The notes: generated from the sequence alone by a model not told the origin. Shown: positions 28,385 through 40,880, counted from the first letter of the stretch. The stretch: DNA of 64,000 nucleotides from Deltaproteobacteria bacterium (GCA_019309115.1 JAFDGW010000003.1:1-64000), one strand, 5' to 3'. Made by a program: numbers and translations.

Positions 28385-30313
28385 TTGAGCAAGAGAAGAC
28401 GCATTTTGGATGGCATTAATTCTCCGGAGGATATTAAAAGGCTGTCCGTTGTTCAGCTCCAGGTGCTGGCGCAGGAGATAAGAGACGAGATTATTTCCGT
28501 GGTATCAAAAAACGGAGGCCACCTCGCACCGAACCTCGGTGTGGTAGAACTCACTCTGGCGGTACATTATGTTTTTAGGTCTCCGGAAGATAGAATCGTT
28601 TGGGACGTGGGGCATCAGAGTTACCCTCATAAACTGGTTACCGGTCGCAGGGAAGTTTTTCATACACTCAGGGTTTTCGGCGGAATATCTGGATTTCCCA
28701 GAAGAGATGAAAGTCCTCACGATGCATTTGGAACCGGCCATGCTAGCACGTCCATTTCGGCTGCTTTAGGGATTAGCGTTGCCAAGTCTTTAAAGGGGTG
28801 CAAACGCAAAGCGGTTGCGATAATTGGCGACGGTAGCATGACTGGAGGGATTGCCTTTGAAGCGCTCAATCACGCCGGGGATCTGGGAAAAGATCTGATC
28901 GTTATCCTGAACGATAATGAAATGTCCATATCGCCCAATGTGGGTGCTCTTTCGTCGTTTTTGAGTCGAAAATTGTCAAACCGGGTAATTGTTCAGCTCA
29001 AAAGGGAATTTGAACAGTTTTTGAGAGCTATTCCGGGTGTTGGTCCGAACATTTTGCAATGGATAAAAAAGAGTGAAGACTCCCTGATAGCCTTTTTTAC
29101 CCCTGGTCTTCTGTTTCAAGCACTTAAGTTTCATTATATGGGCCCCATTCAGGGACATCGTCTGGACAGACTTATCGATGCGCTGGAAAAGGCATCTCAT
29201 ATCTCCGGCCCTGTGCTTGTTCATGTTATCACGCAAAAGGGGCGAGGGTACCGGCCGGCCGAATCTAATCCTACTCATTTTCATGGCGTAGGGCCGTTCA
29301 AAATTGACACGGGTGAAAGCTGTTCATCTGGATCGGCCGTTCCATCTTACACATCGGTATTTGGAAAAACAATTACCAGGATTGCCGAGAAAGATCCACG
29401 GGTGATTGCTATTACGGCTGCTATGCGAGAAGGAACAGGGCTGGATCTTTTTGCAAGAACTTATCCTGAGCGATTCTTCGATGTTGGGATTGCGGAACAA
29501 CATGCTGTTACGTTTGCAGCTGGTCTTGCTACGGAGGGCTACAGGCCTGTTTGCGCTATCTATTCTACATTCTTGCAGCGTGCTTACGATCAAGTGGTGC
29601 ATGATGTTGCTCTTCAAAATTTGCCGGTTGTCTTTGCAATGGATCGTGGTGGCATAGTCGGTGAGGATGGACCGACACATCACGGCGTCTTTGATTTTTC
29701 TTATCTGCGTCACATTCCAAACATGGTTTTGATGGCTCCGAAGGATGAGAACGAGCTCCAGCACATGATTTTTACTGCCATCAATTATGGCAAGGGGCCG
29801 ATTGCTTTTCGCTATCCAAGAGGGCGTGGAGTAGGTGTGAGGCTTGATGAAGAACTACAAGAAATCCCGATCGGAAGAGGCGAAGTGTTGAAAGAAGGGT
29901 CTGATGTAGCTCTTTTTAGTATAGGTGCGACCGTTTATCCGTGCCTGGAGGCTGCAGAAATTTTGAAAAAGAAGGGGATAAGCGCAGCGGTTATAAACTC
30001 GAGATTCGTAAAACCCCTTGATGATGCCTTAATATGTGACTGGGCCGAAAAAGCCGGTGTGATTGTAACGGTCGAAGAAAATGCGCTGCAGGGTGGGTTT
30101 GGAAGTGCCATTTTGGAGTTCTTAGAAGAAGCGGGAATGCTGAGGTCCGTTCTGGTGAAACGTCTTGGTATATCTGATCATTTTGTGCCGCATGGCTCAC
30201 AGTCCCAGCTCAGGCAATCTTTAGGGCTTCATCCTGAAGGAATTGCTGAATCCGTAGAAAATCTGCTTCGGCAGGTAAGTCGTGTCGGTAAGGTCCTCCG
30301 AGCGGTTAGATAG
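28385..30313 (+). CDS. dxs: 1-deoxy-D-xylulose-5-phosphate synthase
   Basis: Thiamine diphosphate enzyme condensing pyruvate and glyceraldehyde 3-phosphate, first step of the MEP pathway. TPP motif [18 protein letters not shown], substrate loop [10 protein letters not shown], and transketolase-like [18 protein letters not shown] are present; 642 aa is normal. The start is TTG 28385, supported by GGGGAGGAGG at 28367-28376. tlyA overlaps its 3' end by 32 bases. Confidence 0.95.
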   Translation: MSKRRRILDGINSPEDIKRLSVVQLQVLAQEIRDEIISVVSKNGGHLAPNLGVVELTLAVHYVFRSPEDRIVWDVGHQSYPHKLVTGRREVFHTLRVFGGISGFPRRDESPHDAFGTGHASTSISAALGISVAKSLKGCKRKAVAIIGDGSMTGGIAFEALNHAGDLGKDLIVILNDNEMSISPNVGALSSFLSRKLSNRVIVQLKREFEQFLRAIPGVGPNILQWIKKSEDSLIAFFTPGLLFQALKFHYMGPIQGHRLDRLIDALEKASHISGPVLVHVITQKGRGYRPAESNPTHFHGVGPFKIDTGESCSSGSAVPSYTSVFGKTITRIAEKDPRVIAITAAMREGTGLDLFARTYPERFFDVGIAEQHAVTFAAGLATEGYRPVCAIYSTFLQRAYDQVVHDVALQNLPVVFAMDRGGIVGEDGPTHHGVFDFSYLRHIPNMVLMAPKDENELQHMIFTAINYGKGPIAFRYPRGRGVGVRLDEELQEIPIGRGEVLKEGSDVALFSIGATVYPCLEAAEILKKKGISAAVINSRFVKPLDDALICDWAEKAGVIVTVEENALQGGFGSAILEFLEEAGMLRSVLVKRLGISDHFVPHGSQSQLRQSLGLHPEGIAESVENLLRQVSRVGKVLRAVR

Positions 30314-31043
30314 GCTTCTTGTTCAGAAGGGACTTGTCTCCTCTCGGTCAAAAGCTAGAGCGTGTATTCTTGCGGGTGAGGTCTTTGTCAACGGTAAGCG
30401 GTGCACGAAAGCCGGGCAGTTGGTTTCTCTTGATGCGAAGCTTGAACTTAGGCAGCGTGTGTTGAAATATGTCAGTCGCGGCGGGTTCAAGCTTGAACAT
30501 GCTCTAACTCATTTTGAAATAAATGTTTCTGGAGCGGTTTGTATGGATGTGGGGGCTTCGACGGGTGGTTTCACCGATTGTTTGTTGCAACACGGAGCGT
30601 CAAAGGTTTACGCGGTTGATGTTGGATATGGTCAGCTGGACTGGAAGTTAAGGAACGATATCAGGGTGGTGGTGTTGGAAAAGGAGAATATCCGTTATCT
30701 GTCTGTCGATAAAGTTCCGGAAATAGTTGATATTGTTACGATTGATACGTCGTTTATATCTCTGAAAATTGTTATACCATCGGTGATAAAATTCATAAGG
30801 AGCGGAGCTTTCCTTGTGGCATTGATTAAGCCTCAGTTCGAAGCCGGTCGTCGCAGGGTTGGTAAGGGCGGAGTGGTTCGGGATCCAAGGGTTCATCAGG
30901 AAATACTGGAGGAAATCGTTGTATTTACAGAAGATCTGGGTTTCAGGGTTCTGGGGACAACGGAATCTCCTTTGCTGGGACCTAAGGGGAACAGGGAATT
31001 CTTGATGGCCGCTAGGTGGACAGGGGATCGAGTTGGTGCTTAA
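30282..31043 (+). CDS. tlyA: TlyA family rRNA (cytidine-2'-O)-methyltransferase
   Basis: 253-aa protein with an N-terminal S4 RNA-binding domain ([31 protein letters not shown]) and a C-terminal FtsJ-like Rossmann methyltransferase ([19 protein letters not shown] motif; [21 protein letters not shown]). TlyA methylates ribose in 16S/23S rRNA. It starts at GTG 30282 inside dxs. Last gene of the long operon from panC. Confidence 0.9.
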   Translation: MSVRSSERLDRLLVQKGLVSSRSKARACILAGEVFVNGKRCTKAGQLVSLDAKLELRQRVLKYVSRGGFKLEHALTHFEINVSGAVCMDVGASTGGFTDCLLQHGASKVYAVDVGYGQLDWKLRNDIRVVVLEKENIRYLSVDKVPEIVDIVTIDTSFISLKIVIPSVIKFIRSGAFLVALIKPQFEAGRRRVGKGGVVRDPRVHQEILEEIVVFTEDLGFRVLGTTESPLLGPKGNREFLMAARWTGDRVGA

Positions 31044-31124
31044 GATGGAGATACTCAGAAGGTGTTTCGGCTTGGGATGTGCTAGTAAATCCCTTTTTAA
31101 CGTAAGTTTTCACACATTTATTGC

Positions 31125-31152
31125 TTGCCAAGGCCTAGAGCCTAGGTATAAT
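31125..31152 (+). promoter_or_regulatory. Promoter of the HU gene with embedded palindrome
   Basis: TTGCCA (31125-31130), 16-bp spacer, TATAAT (31147-31152, perfect -10). Inside the spacer is a perfect inverted repeat CCTAG-AGC-CTAGG (31134-31146) that ends exactly at the -10. Such a site between the hexamers would suit a repressor or MerR-type regulator. The start codon lies 77 bases downstream. Confidence 0.65.
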
Positions 31153-31228
31153 GGTGGTGTTTTTAGGGTGTAAGGGGCTATCTATTTATTATCATTGAAA
31201 AACTAGCTTCAACGAGTGGAGGAGAGGG

Positions 31229-31501
31229 ATGACGAAAGCGGAATTGGTAGGTAAAATGGCAGAAAAGGCCGGTATCAGCAAAGCCAATGCAGAAAAGGCT
31301 TTGAATGCTTTTATGGAAACGGTGAAGGAAGCTCTAGCCACAGGTGACAAGATCAGCCTTGTGGGTTTCGGGACTTTCAGTGTTGCCGAGCGTGCTGCTC
31401 GTGAGGGTAGGAATCCTAAAACTGGCGAGAAGATAACGATACCTGCGTGCAAGGTTGTCAAGTTTAAACCGGGTAACAGCCTGAAGGATGCTGTAAAGTA
31501 G
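31229..31501 (+). CDS. hup: HU/IHF family DNA-binding protein
   Basis: 90-aa histone-like protein that bends and compacts [31 protein letters not shown] and the beta-arm [10 protein letters not shown] with the intercalating Pro are typical; ends at KDAVK as in HU. GGAGGAGAGGG stands directly before ATG 31229. Monocistronic with its own promoter. A second HU/IHF gene lies at 35349-35630. Confidence 0.95.
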   Translation: MTKAELVGKMAEKAGISKANAEKALNAFMETVKEALATGDKISLVGFGTFSVAERAAREGRNPKTGEKITIPACKVVKFKPGNSLKDAVK

Positions 31502-31589
31502 GCAAAGAAAATTCGGGACAGGGCGTTAGGTAGGGGGTTTTGTCAACAGTTGCTTGATTTTTTGATTTTATTTGCTTGTTCATATGCAC

Positions 31590-31664
31590 ATGAGCAGATT
31601 ATACCGCATAGGAGATGCGGCACGGATATTAGGTGTATCTGTGGTGTATCTGTCCAGAGTTTGA
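31590..31664 (+). pseudogene. IS607-type tnpA 5' remnant (MerR-like HTH)
   Basis: Reading from ATG 31590 gives 24 codons to TGA 31662-31664, including LYRIGDAARILGVSV. This is the start of a MerR-like helix-turn-helix as found at the N-terminus of IS607 TnpA serine recombinases. The catalytic domain is missing. In copy 2 the corresponding DNA is shorter and the ATG is lost. A small MerR regulator fragment is the alternative. Confidence 0.6.
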
Positions 31665-31677
31665 GGAGATAAGATTT

Positions 31678-31797
31678 GTGAGCTGTGGAAAACCGGAAGG
31701 GCAGAGCTCTGACGGTGTCAGGCAACATGAGCTGTTACGTCTGACTCCACAGCTCATTGAAGTGGATGCTCATCTGAGCAAAAATAGGAAGCTGTGA
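31678..31797 (+). pseudogene. Conserved 39-codon frame, possible tnpB 3' end (copy 1)
   Basis: An open frame from GTG 31678 to TGA 31795-31797 encodes a Cys-Gly-containing basic peptide (VSCGKPEGQ... LTPQLIEVD... NRKL). Copy 2 has the same frame and stop (49597-49716) with a few amino acid changes. In IS607 and IS605 elements tnpB lies downstream of tnpA and its 3' end overlaps the guide RNA, so this could be the tnpB tail. It could also be an unrelated small ORF: GAGGAG at 31663-31668 is a possible ribosome site. Confidence 0.4.
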
Positions 31798-31815
31798 GTG
31801 GGAAAAAGGTAACGG
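31680..31815 (+). ncRNA. Structured RNA segment of the repeat element (copy 1), possible omega RNA
   Basis: Can fold into: P1 GAGCTGTGGA (31680-31689) with TCCACAGCTC (31746-31755); inside it a hairpin AGGGC/GCTCT (31698-31702 with 31706-31710) and a hairpin GTCAGGC/GTCTGAC (31717-31723 with 31739-31745) carrying AACA/TGTT (31724-31727 with 31733-31736). Downstream is TGCTC/GAGCA (31767-31771 with 31776-31780) and a conserved tail to ACGG. Most differences from copy 2 in these stems keep pairing. A TnpB-type guide RNA at the element right end would carry its guide in the flank from 31816. Confidence 0.5.
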
Positions 31816-31861
31816 TTGTCAACGTGGCGCTCTGTCCCGGAGAGTTGAGAGAACAGCGCTA

Positions 31862-34645
<2,784 letters not shown>

Positions 34646-34646
<1 letters not shown>

Positions 34647-34927
34647 TGATGGCGAAGAAAAGGGTTCGTGTTTTTATTGAGGGACGAGTGCAGGGTGTTT
34701 TTTTTCGAGCTTATATGCGAGATGCGGCGCGTAGGGAGCGTGTGAATGGCTGGGTTAGGAACCTTCCCGATGGACGAGTGGAAGCGGTTTTGGAGGGGGA
34801 CGCGGCAAGCGTTAAAAAAGTGGTAGAGTGGTGTCATCGAGGTAGCCCAACCAGTAGAGTAGACAAAGTTACGGTTGTAGAAGAACCTTATGTAGGTGAA
34901 TTTAGCGATTTTTCCATAAGATATTAA
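34646..34927 (+). CDS. acyP: Acylphosphatase
   Basis: 93-aa enzyme hydrolysing acyl phosphates such as acetyl phosphate or carbamoyl phosphate. EGRVQGVFFRAYMRDAA holds the phosphate-binding loop and catalytic Arg, and GWVRNLPDGRVEA holds the catalytic Asn. ATG 34646 overlaps the ligA stop. Confidence 0.94.
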
Positions 34928-34941
34928 ACACGGAGCTGGAG

Positions 34942-35283
34942 ATGCTAGAATTATTGAGCAACTTCTGGCATAAACTGGTCGAAATAATAGCCCATTACGA
35001 TTTCAGAACTCTCGTCCAAACCCTGTATGGAATAGACTGGATTCATCTTGCTCATCAGCCGGTAGCCTGGATCATAACAGGTTTGGTACTTTTGATAATA
35101 ATTATTTCAAAACGTTACTGGATATTGCTGGTTCTAGCTTCTGTGGCAGCCTTTACGTTTATTTTCTACAAAACCGTCCCCGAAAATCCTGATGAAATTC
35201 AGTTTAAAGACCTTATAACTTTCCTTTTTTCTTCAATCGGGTTGATTGGCCTGAACATTTATTTTCTGCTAATTCGAAAGTAA
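34942..35283 (+). CDS. Small membrane protein, unknown function
   Basis: 113 aa with three hydrophobic helices (about 42-60 VAWIITGLVLLIIIIS; 61-78 YWILLVLASVAAFTFIF; 93-111 LITFLFSSIGLIGLNIYFLLI) and an amphipathic, His/aromatic-rich N-terminus. I do not recognise a family. Fourteen bases after acyP, so co-transcribed with ligA-acyP; GGAG lies before ATG 34942. A hairpin terminator follows. Confidence 0.7.
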   Translation: MLELLSNFWHKLVEIIAHYDFRTLVQTLYGIDWIHLAHQPVAWIITGLVLLIIIISKRYWILLVLASVAAFTFIFYKTVPENPDEIQFKDLITFLFSSIGLIGLNIYFLLIRK

Positions 35284-35300
35284 TCCTAATTTGCAAAATT

Positions 35301-35345
35301 AAGGGACGCCATCCCTTATTACGAGATGCAGATGACGTCCCTTTT
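35301..35345. terminator. Hairpin terminator between membrane protein and ihf genes
   Basis: AAGGGACG plus CATC pairs with GATG plus CGTCCCTT (about 35301-35313 with 35331-35343, with a small internal mismatch), followed by T residues on the plus strand. The genes converge here, so it may serve both. Confidence 0.75.
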
Positions 35346-35348
35346 TGG

Positions 35349-35630
35349 TTAAATTTCGCCGTTTACCCTCTTTTTGAGGTCCTTTCCAACCTTGAAAAAT
35401 GGTAATCGTTTTGGTTTTACTTCTATGATTTCACCGGTTTTGGGATTTCGCCCCTTATACCCATCATAATTTTTTACTTTGAAACTTCCAAAGCCCCGGA
35501 CTTCGAGTCTATCTCCTTTAATAAGGGCTTCTGCCATTGTTTCAAAGCTAACCTTCACCGCCATCTCAGCCATTTTAAGAGTGATGCCTTCAGCTTTCGC
35601 AAGAGCTTCTATAAGCTGACTCTTGGTCAT
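35349..35630 (-). CDS. HU/IHF family DNA-binding protein (IHF-like)
   Basis: 93-aa DNA-bending protein. MTKSQLIEALAKAEGITLKMAE and [31 protein letters not shown] match integration host factor beta or HU. ATG 35630 is preceded by GGGAGAGG; a longer in-frame start at 35660 would overlap serS and lacks family similarity. Located 13 bases after serS and probably co-transcribed. Confidence 0.9.
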   Translation of the reverse strand: MTKSQLIEALAKAEGITLKMAEMAVKVSFETMAEALIKGDRLEVRGFGSFKVKNYDGYKGRNPKTGEIIEVKPKRLPFFKVGKDLKKRVNGEI

Positions 35631-35643
35631 GGGCCTCTCCCTT

Positions 35644-36945
<1,302 letters not shown>

Positions 36946-36964
36946 TTAACAAATTGTTCTAAAG

Positions 36965-37789
36965 TTACCTGGTGATAGATGGCTTTTCCGCCTCTGCATT
37001 GATGTATTCAACACTGTAGTCCGTTAGTTCTTCAATGGGTGGTAAATTGTAAAATACTACCATATAAGGTACCCGTTCACCGGGTTTTACGTGCACATTG
37101 GAAAGATTGTCGCCTTCTCTGTGCAAGATTCTCGATTGGATTTCATTTATCGGCCACTGCGCGAGTTCTTCTTTGGTCATGATATTTCCTGCATAAAAAC
37201 GCTGTCTTATGGCTACCTTATCTTTGGGACCATAAATTTTTCCTTCAAGCATTATAAAGCTGACGGGATAGGGTGCGGTGTTTATAACTTCTCCCTGAAC
37301 CACCAGCATTTGTCCTACATGCACGTTTTCAATAAAGTAGGCTTCCGTTTTATCGGATACGGTTATCGGGGGTACTTCAACCCTGGGTGATTGCTTTACA
37401 GCTCGTTTAACAGGATTGGCAAAGAAGTAATAGGATACACCTACGGCTATTATAAGGAGAGGAAGGGCAACGAGCACGAAGATTTTGGACCGGGCTACGG
37501 GAGGCTGCGAATATGGACGGCGTGTCGTGCTTGCCGATGTCGGGGGTTCTACGGTTGTTGGTGAGGTGGTGCTTTCCACCTTTCCACCAATTTCTTTCTC
37601 GAAGTCTTTGGGTAAATCCTCATTTGTAGTAGGATCCAGTATAACCATTTCTTCATCGTCAGACTCAGGTTCAAGCCTGATCACGAAAACGTGCTTGCAT
37701 CTTGAGCATCGAACCTTGGTGACAGGTTTTTTAAGTTTCCTTTCATCAACCCTAAACTTCGTCCCGCAAGACTCACATGTTACAATCAT
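36965..37789 (-). CDS. MJ0042 zinc-ribbon and DUF3426 membrane protein
   Basis: 274 aa. N-terminal MJ0042 ribbon with CxxC pairs (TCESCGTKF and CSRCKHVF), an acidic/Thr-Pro-rich linker, one transmembrane helix (SKIFVLVALPLLIIAVGVSYYFF, about 122-144), then a DUF3426 extracytoplasmic domain (VQGEVINTAPYPVSF, VVFYNLPPIEELTDYSVE). The ribbon faces the cytoplasm. Function unknown; common in Desulfobacterota. The ribosome site is weak (GGGGAA far upstream). Confidence 0.85.
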   Translation of the reverse strand: MIVTCESCGTKFRVDERKLKKPVTKVRCSRCKHVFVIRLEPESDDEEMVILDPTTNEDLPKDFEKEIGGKVESTTSPTTVEPPTSASTTRRPYSQPPVARSKIFVLVALPLLIIAVGVSYYFFANPVKRAVKQSPRVEVPPITVSDKTEAYFIENVHVGQMLVVQGEVINTAPYPVSFIMLEGKIYGPKDKVAIRQRFYAGNIMTKEELAQWPINEIQSRILHREGDNLSNVHVKPGERVPYMVVFYNLPPIEELTDYSVEYINAEAEKPSITR

Positions 37790-37821
37790 CTTAAAACATT
37801 CCCCATGTAAGCAGCAGAGCT

Positions 37822-38358
37822 TTAGCCATTCCTAAAACGGACTTCGTAGACACCCGGTAATTCGCGGTGTCTTTCGGAATAATCCAACCCATAACCGACC
37901 AGGAACCCTTCCTGGACTTCGAACCCTACGTAGTCAACAGAGACCTCACATTCACGACGTTCCTTTTTATCAATAAATACGCAAACTTTCAATGATGCAG
38001 GCTTGCGCTTTTTGAGATAATCCATCACCCACTTTAAACTTAAACCGGTATCTACAATATCTTCTATCAGCAATACATGCTTTCCCTCAATGTCAACCTC
38101 AATGTCCTTGGTGACCCGTATTTCCCCACTTGACGTATGGCCAGTACCATAGCTGGCAATTCTGATAAAATCAATCTGCATAGGAAACGAAAAATGTCTG
38201 ACTAAATCGGCCATAAAAATAAAGGCACCCTTCAGTATTCCTATGATTACCACATCTTCGCAATATCTCATGTCTGCTTCTATCGTTCTGGCCAGTTCTT
38301 TAACCCTCGAACGTATGCTTTGCTCGTCGATAACCTGTTTCAGGTCGTATTCTTTCAT
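37822..38358 (-). CDS. hpt: Hypoxanthine phosphoribosyltransferase
   Basis: Purine salvage enzyme, 178 aa, making IMP or GMP from base and PRPP. The PRPP loop LLIEDIVDTGLSLK is clear, and GILKGAFIFMADLVRH and VDYVGFEV fit the family. GAGGAGAAG precedes ATG 38358. Lies upstream of the DUF3426 gene in the same direction, then serS and ihf. Confidence 0.93.
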   Translation of the reverse strand: MKEYDLKQVIDEQSIRSRVKELARTIEADMRYCEDVVIIGILKGAFIFMADLVRHFSFPMQIDFIRIASYGTGHTSSGEIRVTKDIEVDIEGKHVLLIEDIVDTGLSLKWVMDYLKKRKPASLKVCVFIDKKERRECEVSVDYVGFEVQEGFLVGYGLDYSERHRELPGVYEVRFRNG

Positions 38359-38462
38359 AAAGTCTTCTCCTCGCTTTCCAAGTCAACGTCAACCTTGCAA
38401 TTGCTCGACACATTGAAAAAAATCTGCCAAAAAGTCAACGGGCACTTCTATCCTTGTGTTGC

Positions 38463-38491
38463 TTGCATATAGCGAGATGCTTCCATAGAAT
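38463..38491 (+). promoter_or_regulatory. Probable promoter of the SH3 protein gene
   Basis: TTGCAT (38463-38468), 17-bp spacer, TAGAAT (38486-38491; five of six -10 positions), in the 193-base region between divergent hpt and the SH3 gene. Confidence 0.5.
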
Positions 38492-38551
38492 AGTGTAAAT
38501 CTGCCGAGGTGTTTTTGATGTCAACCTGAAAAAAGGTGTGAGGGTGTGTAA

Positions 38552-39226
38552 ATGAACAACAGGTCCATGTATATAGTAGCAGCTGTGCTTGTGGTGATTT
38601 TTTGCCGACCGGTGTGGGGGAAGATTATGTACGTGACCGATTTCATAGAGATTACCTTCAGGACAGGTCCCAGCATTGAGAATAGAATAATCGGGCTTTT
38701 GCCGACCGGAACGCGGCTTGACGTTAAGGATAATCAGAATGATTGGAGTCTTGTTGTACCTTTGGATGGTTCATTCAAGGGGCGAGAAGGATGGGTTCTC
38801 ACCAAATATCTAACCGGCAGCAAGCCCAAAGCGCTGATTTTGGACAATGTTATAAAGGAGAATGAAACGCTACATGAAAAACTAAATGATGCAACTACCG
38901 AACTCGTTACATTGCGTGGAAAGTTAGAGGAATTAAAAAAAGAGCTGAATGAGAAAGAGAAAAATCTTGAAAAACTCCAAAATGATTATTCAACCCTTCG
39001 CATGGAATCCTCGGATTTTTTGAATCTCAAGAGCCGATACAATAAATTATTGCAACAATTTAAAGCCCTGGAAGCTCGAAACAAAAAACTTCAAGAAGAA
39101 AATACAAAACTCCGTCGCACACAAAACCTCCGCTGGTTTATCTCCGGAGCTTTGGTGCTCCTCACAGGCTGGTTTATTGGCTTGGCGATGGGCAAACGCC
39201 GCCGTCGCTCCTCCTATTATTACTGA
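38552..39226 (+). CDS. TIGR04211 family SH3 domain protein
   Basis: 224-aa exported protein anchored to the inner membrane. Signal peptide (about 1-23, ending VWGK), bacterial SH3 domain (about 25-90, with EITFRTGPSIENRIIGLL and GREGWVLTKYL), a coiled-coil (about 100-185), then a C-terminal transmembrane helix (FISGALVLLTGWFIGLAMG) and basic tail KRRRRSSYYY. This is the TIGR04211 architecture. SH3 domains of this type bind cell-wall or peptide ligands; the role is unknown. ATG 38552 follows GAGGGTGTG. Confidence 0.85.
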   Translation: MNNRSMYIVAAVLVVIFCRPVWGKIMYVTDFIEITFRTGPSIENRIIGLLPTGTRLDVKDNQNDWSLVVPLDGSFKGREGWVLTKYLTGSKPKALILDNVIKENETLHEKLNDATTELVTLRGKLEELKKELNEKEKNLEKLQNDYSTLRMESSDFLNLKSRYNKLLQQFKALEARNKKLQEENTKLRRTQNLRWFISGALVLLTGWFIGLAMGKRRRRSSYYY

Positions 39227-39235
39227 TGCCAGAAG

Positions 39236-39937
39236 TTATATGATTTTCTGCTCGCTTAGCCTCTCCTGCCCAAAATTGGTCAGTGTCTCGTTCTTTTGCT
39301 CCAGGGTCCTAGCTTCGTTCATCTGTGTAAAGAGGGCTTTTGCTGTTTCTTCGCGATTTTCCTCTGGGATTTCTCTGTAAATTTCTATCACAGTATTAGA
39401 AAACCTGTTCAATACTTCCGCTCTTTCGGTTTGCGTTCCCTCTGCATTCAAAATAGCATTGCTTTCTTCTACGAACCTCCGCTGCATGTCAGGTTCTTCC
39501 AGGTTTCCAAAGGCTTCCCACCAAGTTCTAATGTCGGCGCCTGCCTGTTGTGCCCGGTTGCTGGTTATAAATGCTTCCTGGAGTGCTTCTACTCCTTCGG
39601 CTTTGCCATATCTTCTGGCTGCATTCACAAAATTTAGCATCTGTTGATTGTCCGGGTTTTGGGCCATGGCAATCATTGTATGGCGCAGACCTTCCCTTGC
39701 AGCTTCTATGGTTTCTTGTGAACCTCCTGTTCCTAATTCGTTGTAAAGTTCGTTTACCTGCCTGCCCATCTCAGATATAGCAATAGCCTGCCCCGACATC
39801 TTCATGGCTTCTGTGACGCTCTGCTGAGCCTTCTGGACAGCGGTATTGCCTTCGCTTTGCCCCACATTACCGGTGTAATTAAAGTTGTTAATTAATCTGA
39901 TTGCCGCTTCCTGGTTTACTATGGTTCCCACGTTCAT
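39236..39937 (-). CDS. Unrecognised soluble helical protein
   Basis: 233 aa; I do not recognise a family. Predicted mostly helical, rich in Gln, Glu, Asn and Ala (many short QN/EA stretches), no Cys, no signal peptide, no membrane segment. A strong GGGAGGTGAAACG ribosome site precedes ATG 39937, so expression is likely. It converges on the SH3 gene with nine bases between stops and lies upstream, on the other strand, of the rpmH operon. Possibly a structural or appendage component; not supported further. Confidence 0.6.
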   Translation of the reverse strand: MNVGTIVNQEAAIRLINNFNYTGNVGQSEGNTAVQKAQQSVTEAMKMSGQAIAISEMGRQVNELYNELGTGGSQETIEAAREGLRHTMIAMAQNPDNQQMLNFVNAARRYGKAEGVEALQEAFITSNRAQQAGADIRTWWEAFGNLEEPDMQRRFVEESNAILNAEGTQTERAEVLNRFSNTVIEIYREIPEENREETAKALFTQMNEARTLEQKNETLTNFGQERLSEQKII

Positions 39938-40019
39938 CGTTTCACCTCCCTAGTTCATCTTCTCTCTTTCTTTTTTAAGCAAACTGTTGTTAAAAGGCAA
40001 TGAACATTTGAGTTGATTC

Positions 40020-40049
40020 TTGACAATATGAAATATCTTTCGGTACAAG
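40020..40049 (+). promoter_or_regulatory. Probable promoter of the rpmH operon
   Basis: TTGACA at 40020-40025 (perfect -35), 18-bp spacer, TACAAG (40044-40049; four of six). It sits 69 bases before rpmH. No DnaA boxes (TTATCCACA type) were seen in this 180-base gap. Confidence 0.5.
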
Positions 40050-40117
40050 CACCAGTTCGCCAGGTGGTTTTAATCGAGTACTGAGAGGATATCAAATAAG
40101 GGAGGATTTTGAGAACG

Positions 40118-40252
40118 ATGAAACGCACCTATCAGCCTCATAATCTTAGAAGAAAGAGAACTCATGGATTTCTCACGCGCATGGCAACTCGGGGAGGGCG
40201 AAAGGTCCTGAAGAGAAGAAGAGCCAAAGGTAGAAAGCGCCTCACTGTTTAA
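40118..40252 (+). CDS. rpmH: 50S ribosomal protein L34
   Basis: 44-aa L34: [18 protein letters not shown] then [19 protein letters not shown]. Complete and canonical. GGGAGGA stands upstream of ATG 40118. It opens the rpmH-rnpA-yidD-yidC-khpB-mnmE-rsmG cluster. Confidence 0.97.
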   Translation: MKRTYQPHNLRRKRTHGFLTRMATRGGRKVLKRRRAKGRKRLTV

Positions 40253-40272
40253 GGGACCGACAGATTTCTTTG

Positions 40273-40668
40273 ATGGAGCCTCATGGCGGAAGACGTACAA
40301 AGTGCTACGGTTTCAGCCAGAATGAGCGAATCCGAAAACGCAAGGATTACGAAAGGCTGAAGCGGAAGGGTAAGCGTATAAGGGGGAAGCATTTCATCAT
40401 AAATTATGCCGAGAATGGCCTTGAATGTCATCGGCTTGGTCTGGTAGTTCCCAAGAGGTGCTTCAAGAAAGCGGTAGAACGTAATCGATTAAAAAGGTGT
40501 GTGAGAGAGTGGTTTAGATTACATAAACATGATATCGATGAGCCTTATAAGGATCTTGTGGTAATTGCTATTGGGAATATTGAGGATCTATCTTGCAGGA
40601 AAGTAGCAAAGGAGCTTTGTGGCCTTTGTTCAAGTGCTGGCTTAGGTCGTTTTGTGTTGCGGCTTTGA
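40273..40668 (+). CDS. rnpA: Ribonuclease P protein component
   Basis: Protein subunit of RNase P (131 aa), which removes tRNA 5' leaders with the catalytic [24 protein letters not shown] and [16 protein letters not shown] (the RNR motif) are diagnostic. ATG 40273 is chosen over the adjoining TTG. yidD starts inside its 3' end. Confidence 0.93.
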   Translation: MEPHGGRRTKCYGFSQNERIRKRKDYERLKRKGKRIRGKHFIINYAENGLECHRLGLVVPKRCFKKAVERNRLKRCVREWFRLHKHDIDEPYKDLVVIAIGNIEDLSCRKVAKELCGLCSSAGLGRFVLRL

Positions 40669-40880
40669 TATTACTGGTTAGGGTCGGAAGATTTGTTTTG
40701 GCTCCCGTGAAAGGCGGCCCTACTTGCCGTTTTATTCCGTCCTGTTCGGAATATGCCGTGTTGGCGATTCGAGAACATGGGCCGATTAAGGGGCTGTGCC
40801 TGGCTGTGCGGAGATTGCTGAAGTGTCACCCCTTGCATCCTGGGGGGTTAGATCCTGTTCCTCGGGCAAAATCGCGATAA
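40593..40880 (+). CDS. yidD: Membrane protein insertion efficiency factor YidD
   Basis: About 95 aa. The YidD core [27 protein letters not shown] ... [16 protein letters not shown] is complete, with its conserved Cys residues. The start is uncertain: TTG 40593 has GAGG seven bases upstream and overlaps rnpA by 76 bases; a shorter start downstream is possible. It aids YidC-dependent insertion, and yidC follows. Confidence 0.87.
   Translation: MQESSKGALWPLFKCWLRSFCVAALILLVRVGRFVLAPVKGGPTCRFIPSCSEYAVLAIREHGPIKGLCLAVRRLLKCHPLHPGGLDPVPRAKSR

Larger units (their letters stand above)
31535..31815 (+). mobile_element. IS607-like internally deleted insertion element, copy 1
   Basis: A non-coding element related to 49513-49734. 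Left end: GGG then an AT-rich leader (31545-31580) matching copy 2 at 34 of 36 positions. Next comes a 24-codon transposase-start remnant (31590-31664), then a 136-nt right end (31680-31815) 86% identical to copy 2 without gaps. The edges lie at GG dinucleotides (right edge ACGG), as expected for IS607 serine-recombinase elements. The flanks differ completely between copies. An 8-bp repeat TTGTCAAC occurs at 31540-31547 and 31816-31823. Family assignment rests on the remnant and needs a database check. Confidence 0.65.

Noticed and set aside
31680-31815. HEARO/IscB-type guide RNA or group II intron as the identity of the repeat
   Set aside because: No HNH gene, no intron domain V; the IS607-type transposase remnant points to a TnpA/TnpB element instead. 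HEARO should still be tested by covariance model.
39938-40117. Replication origin next to rpmH
   Set aside because: No DnaA-box-like sequence was seen in this gap.
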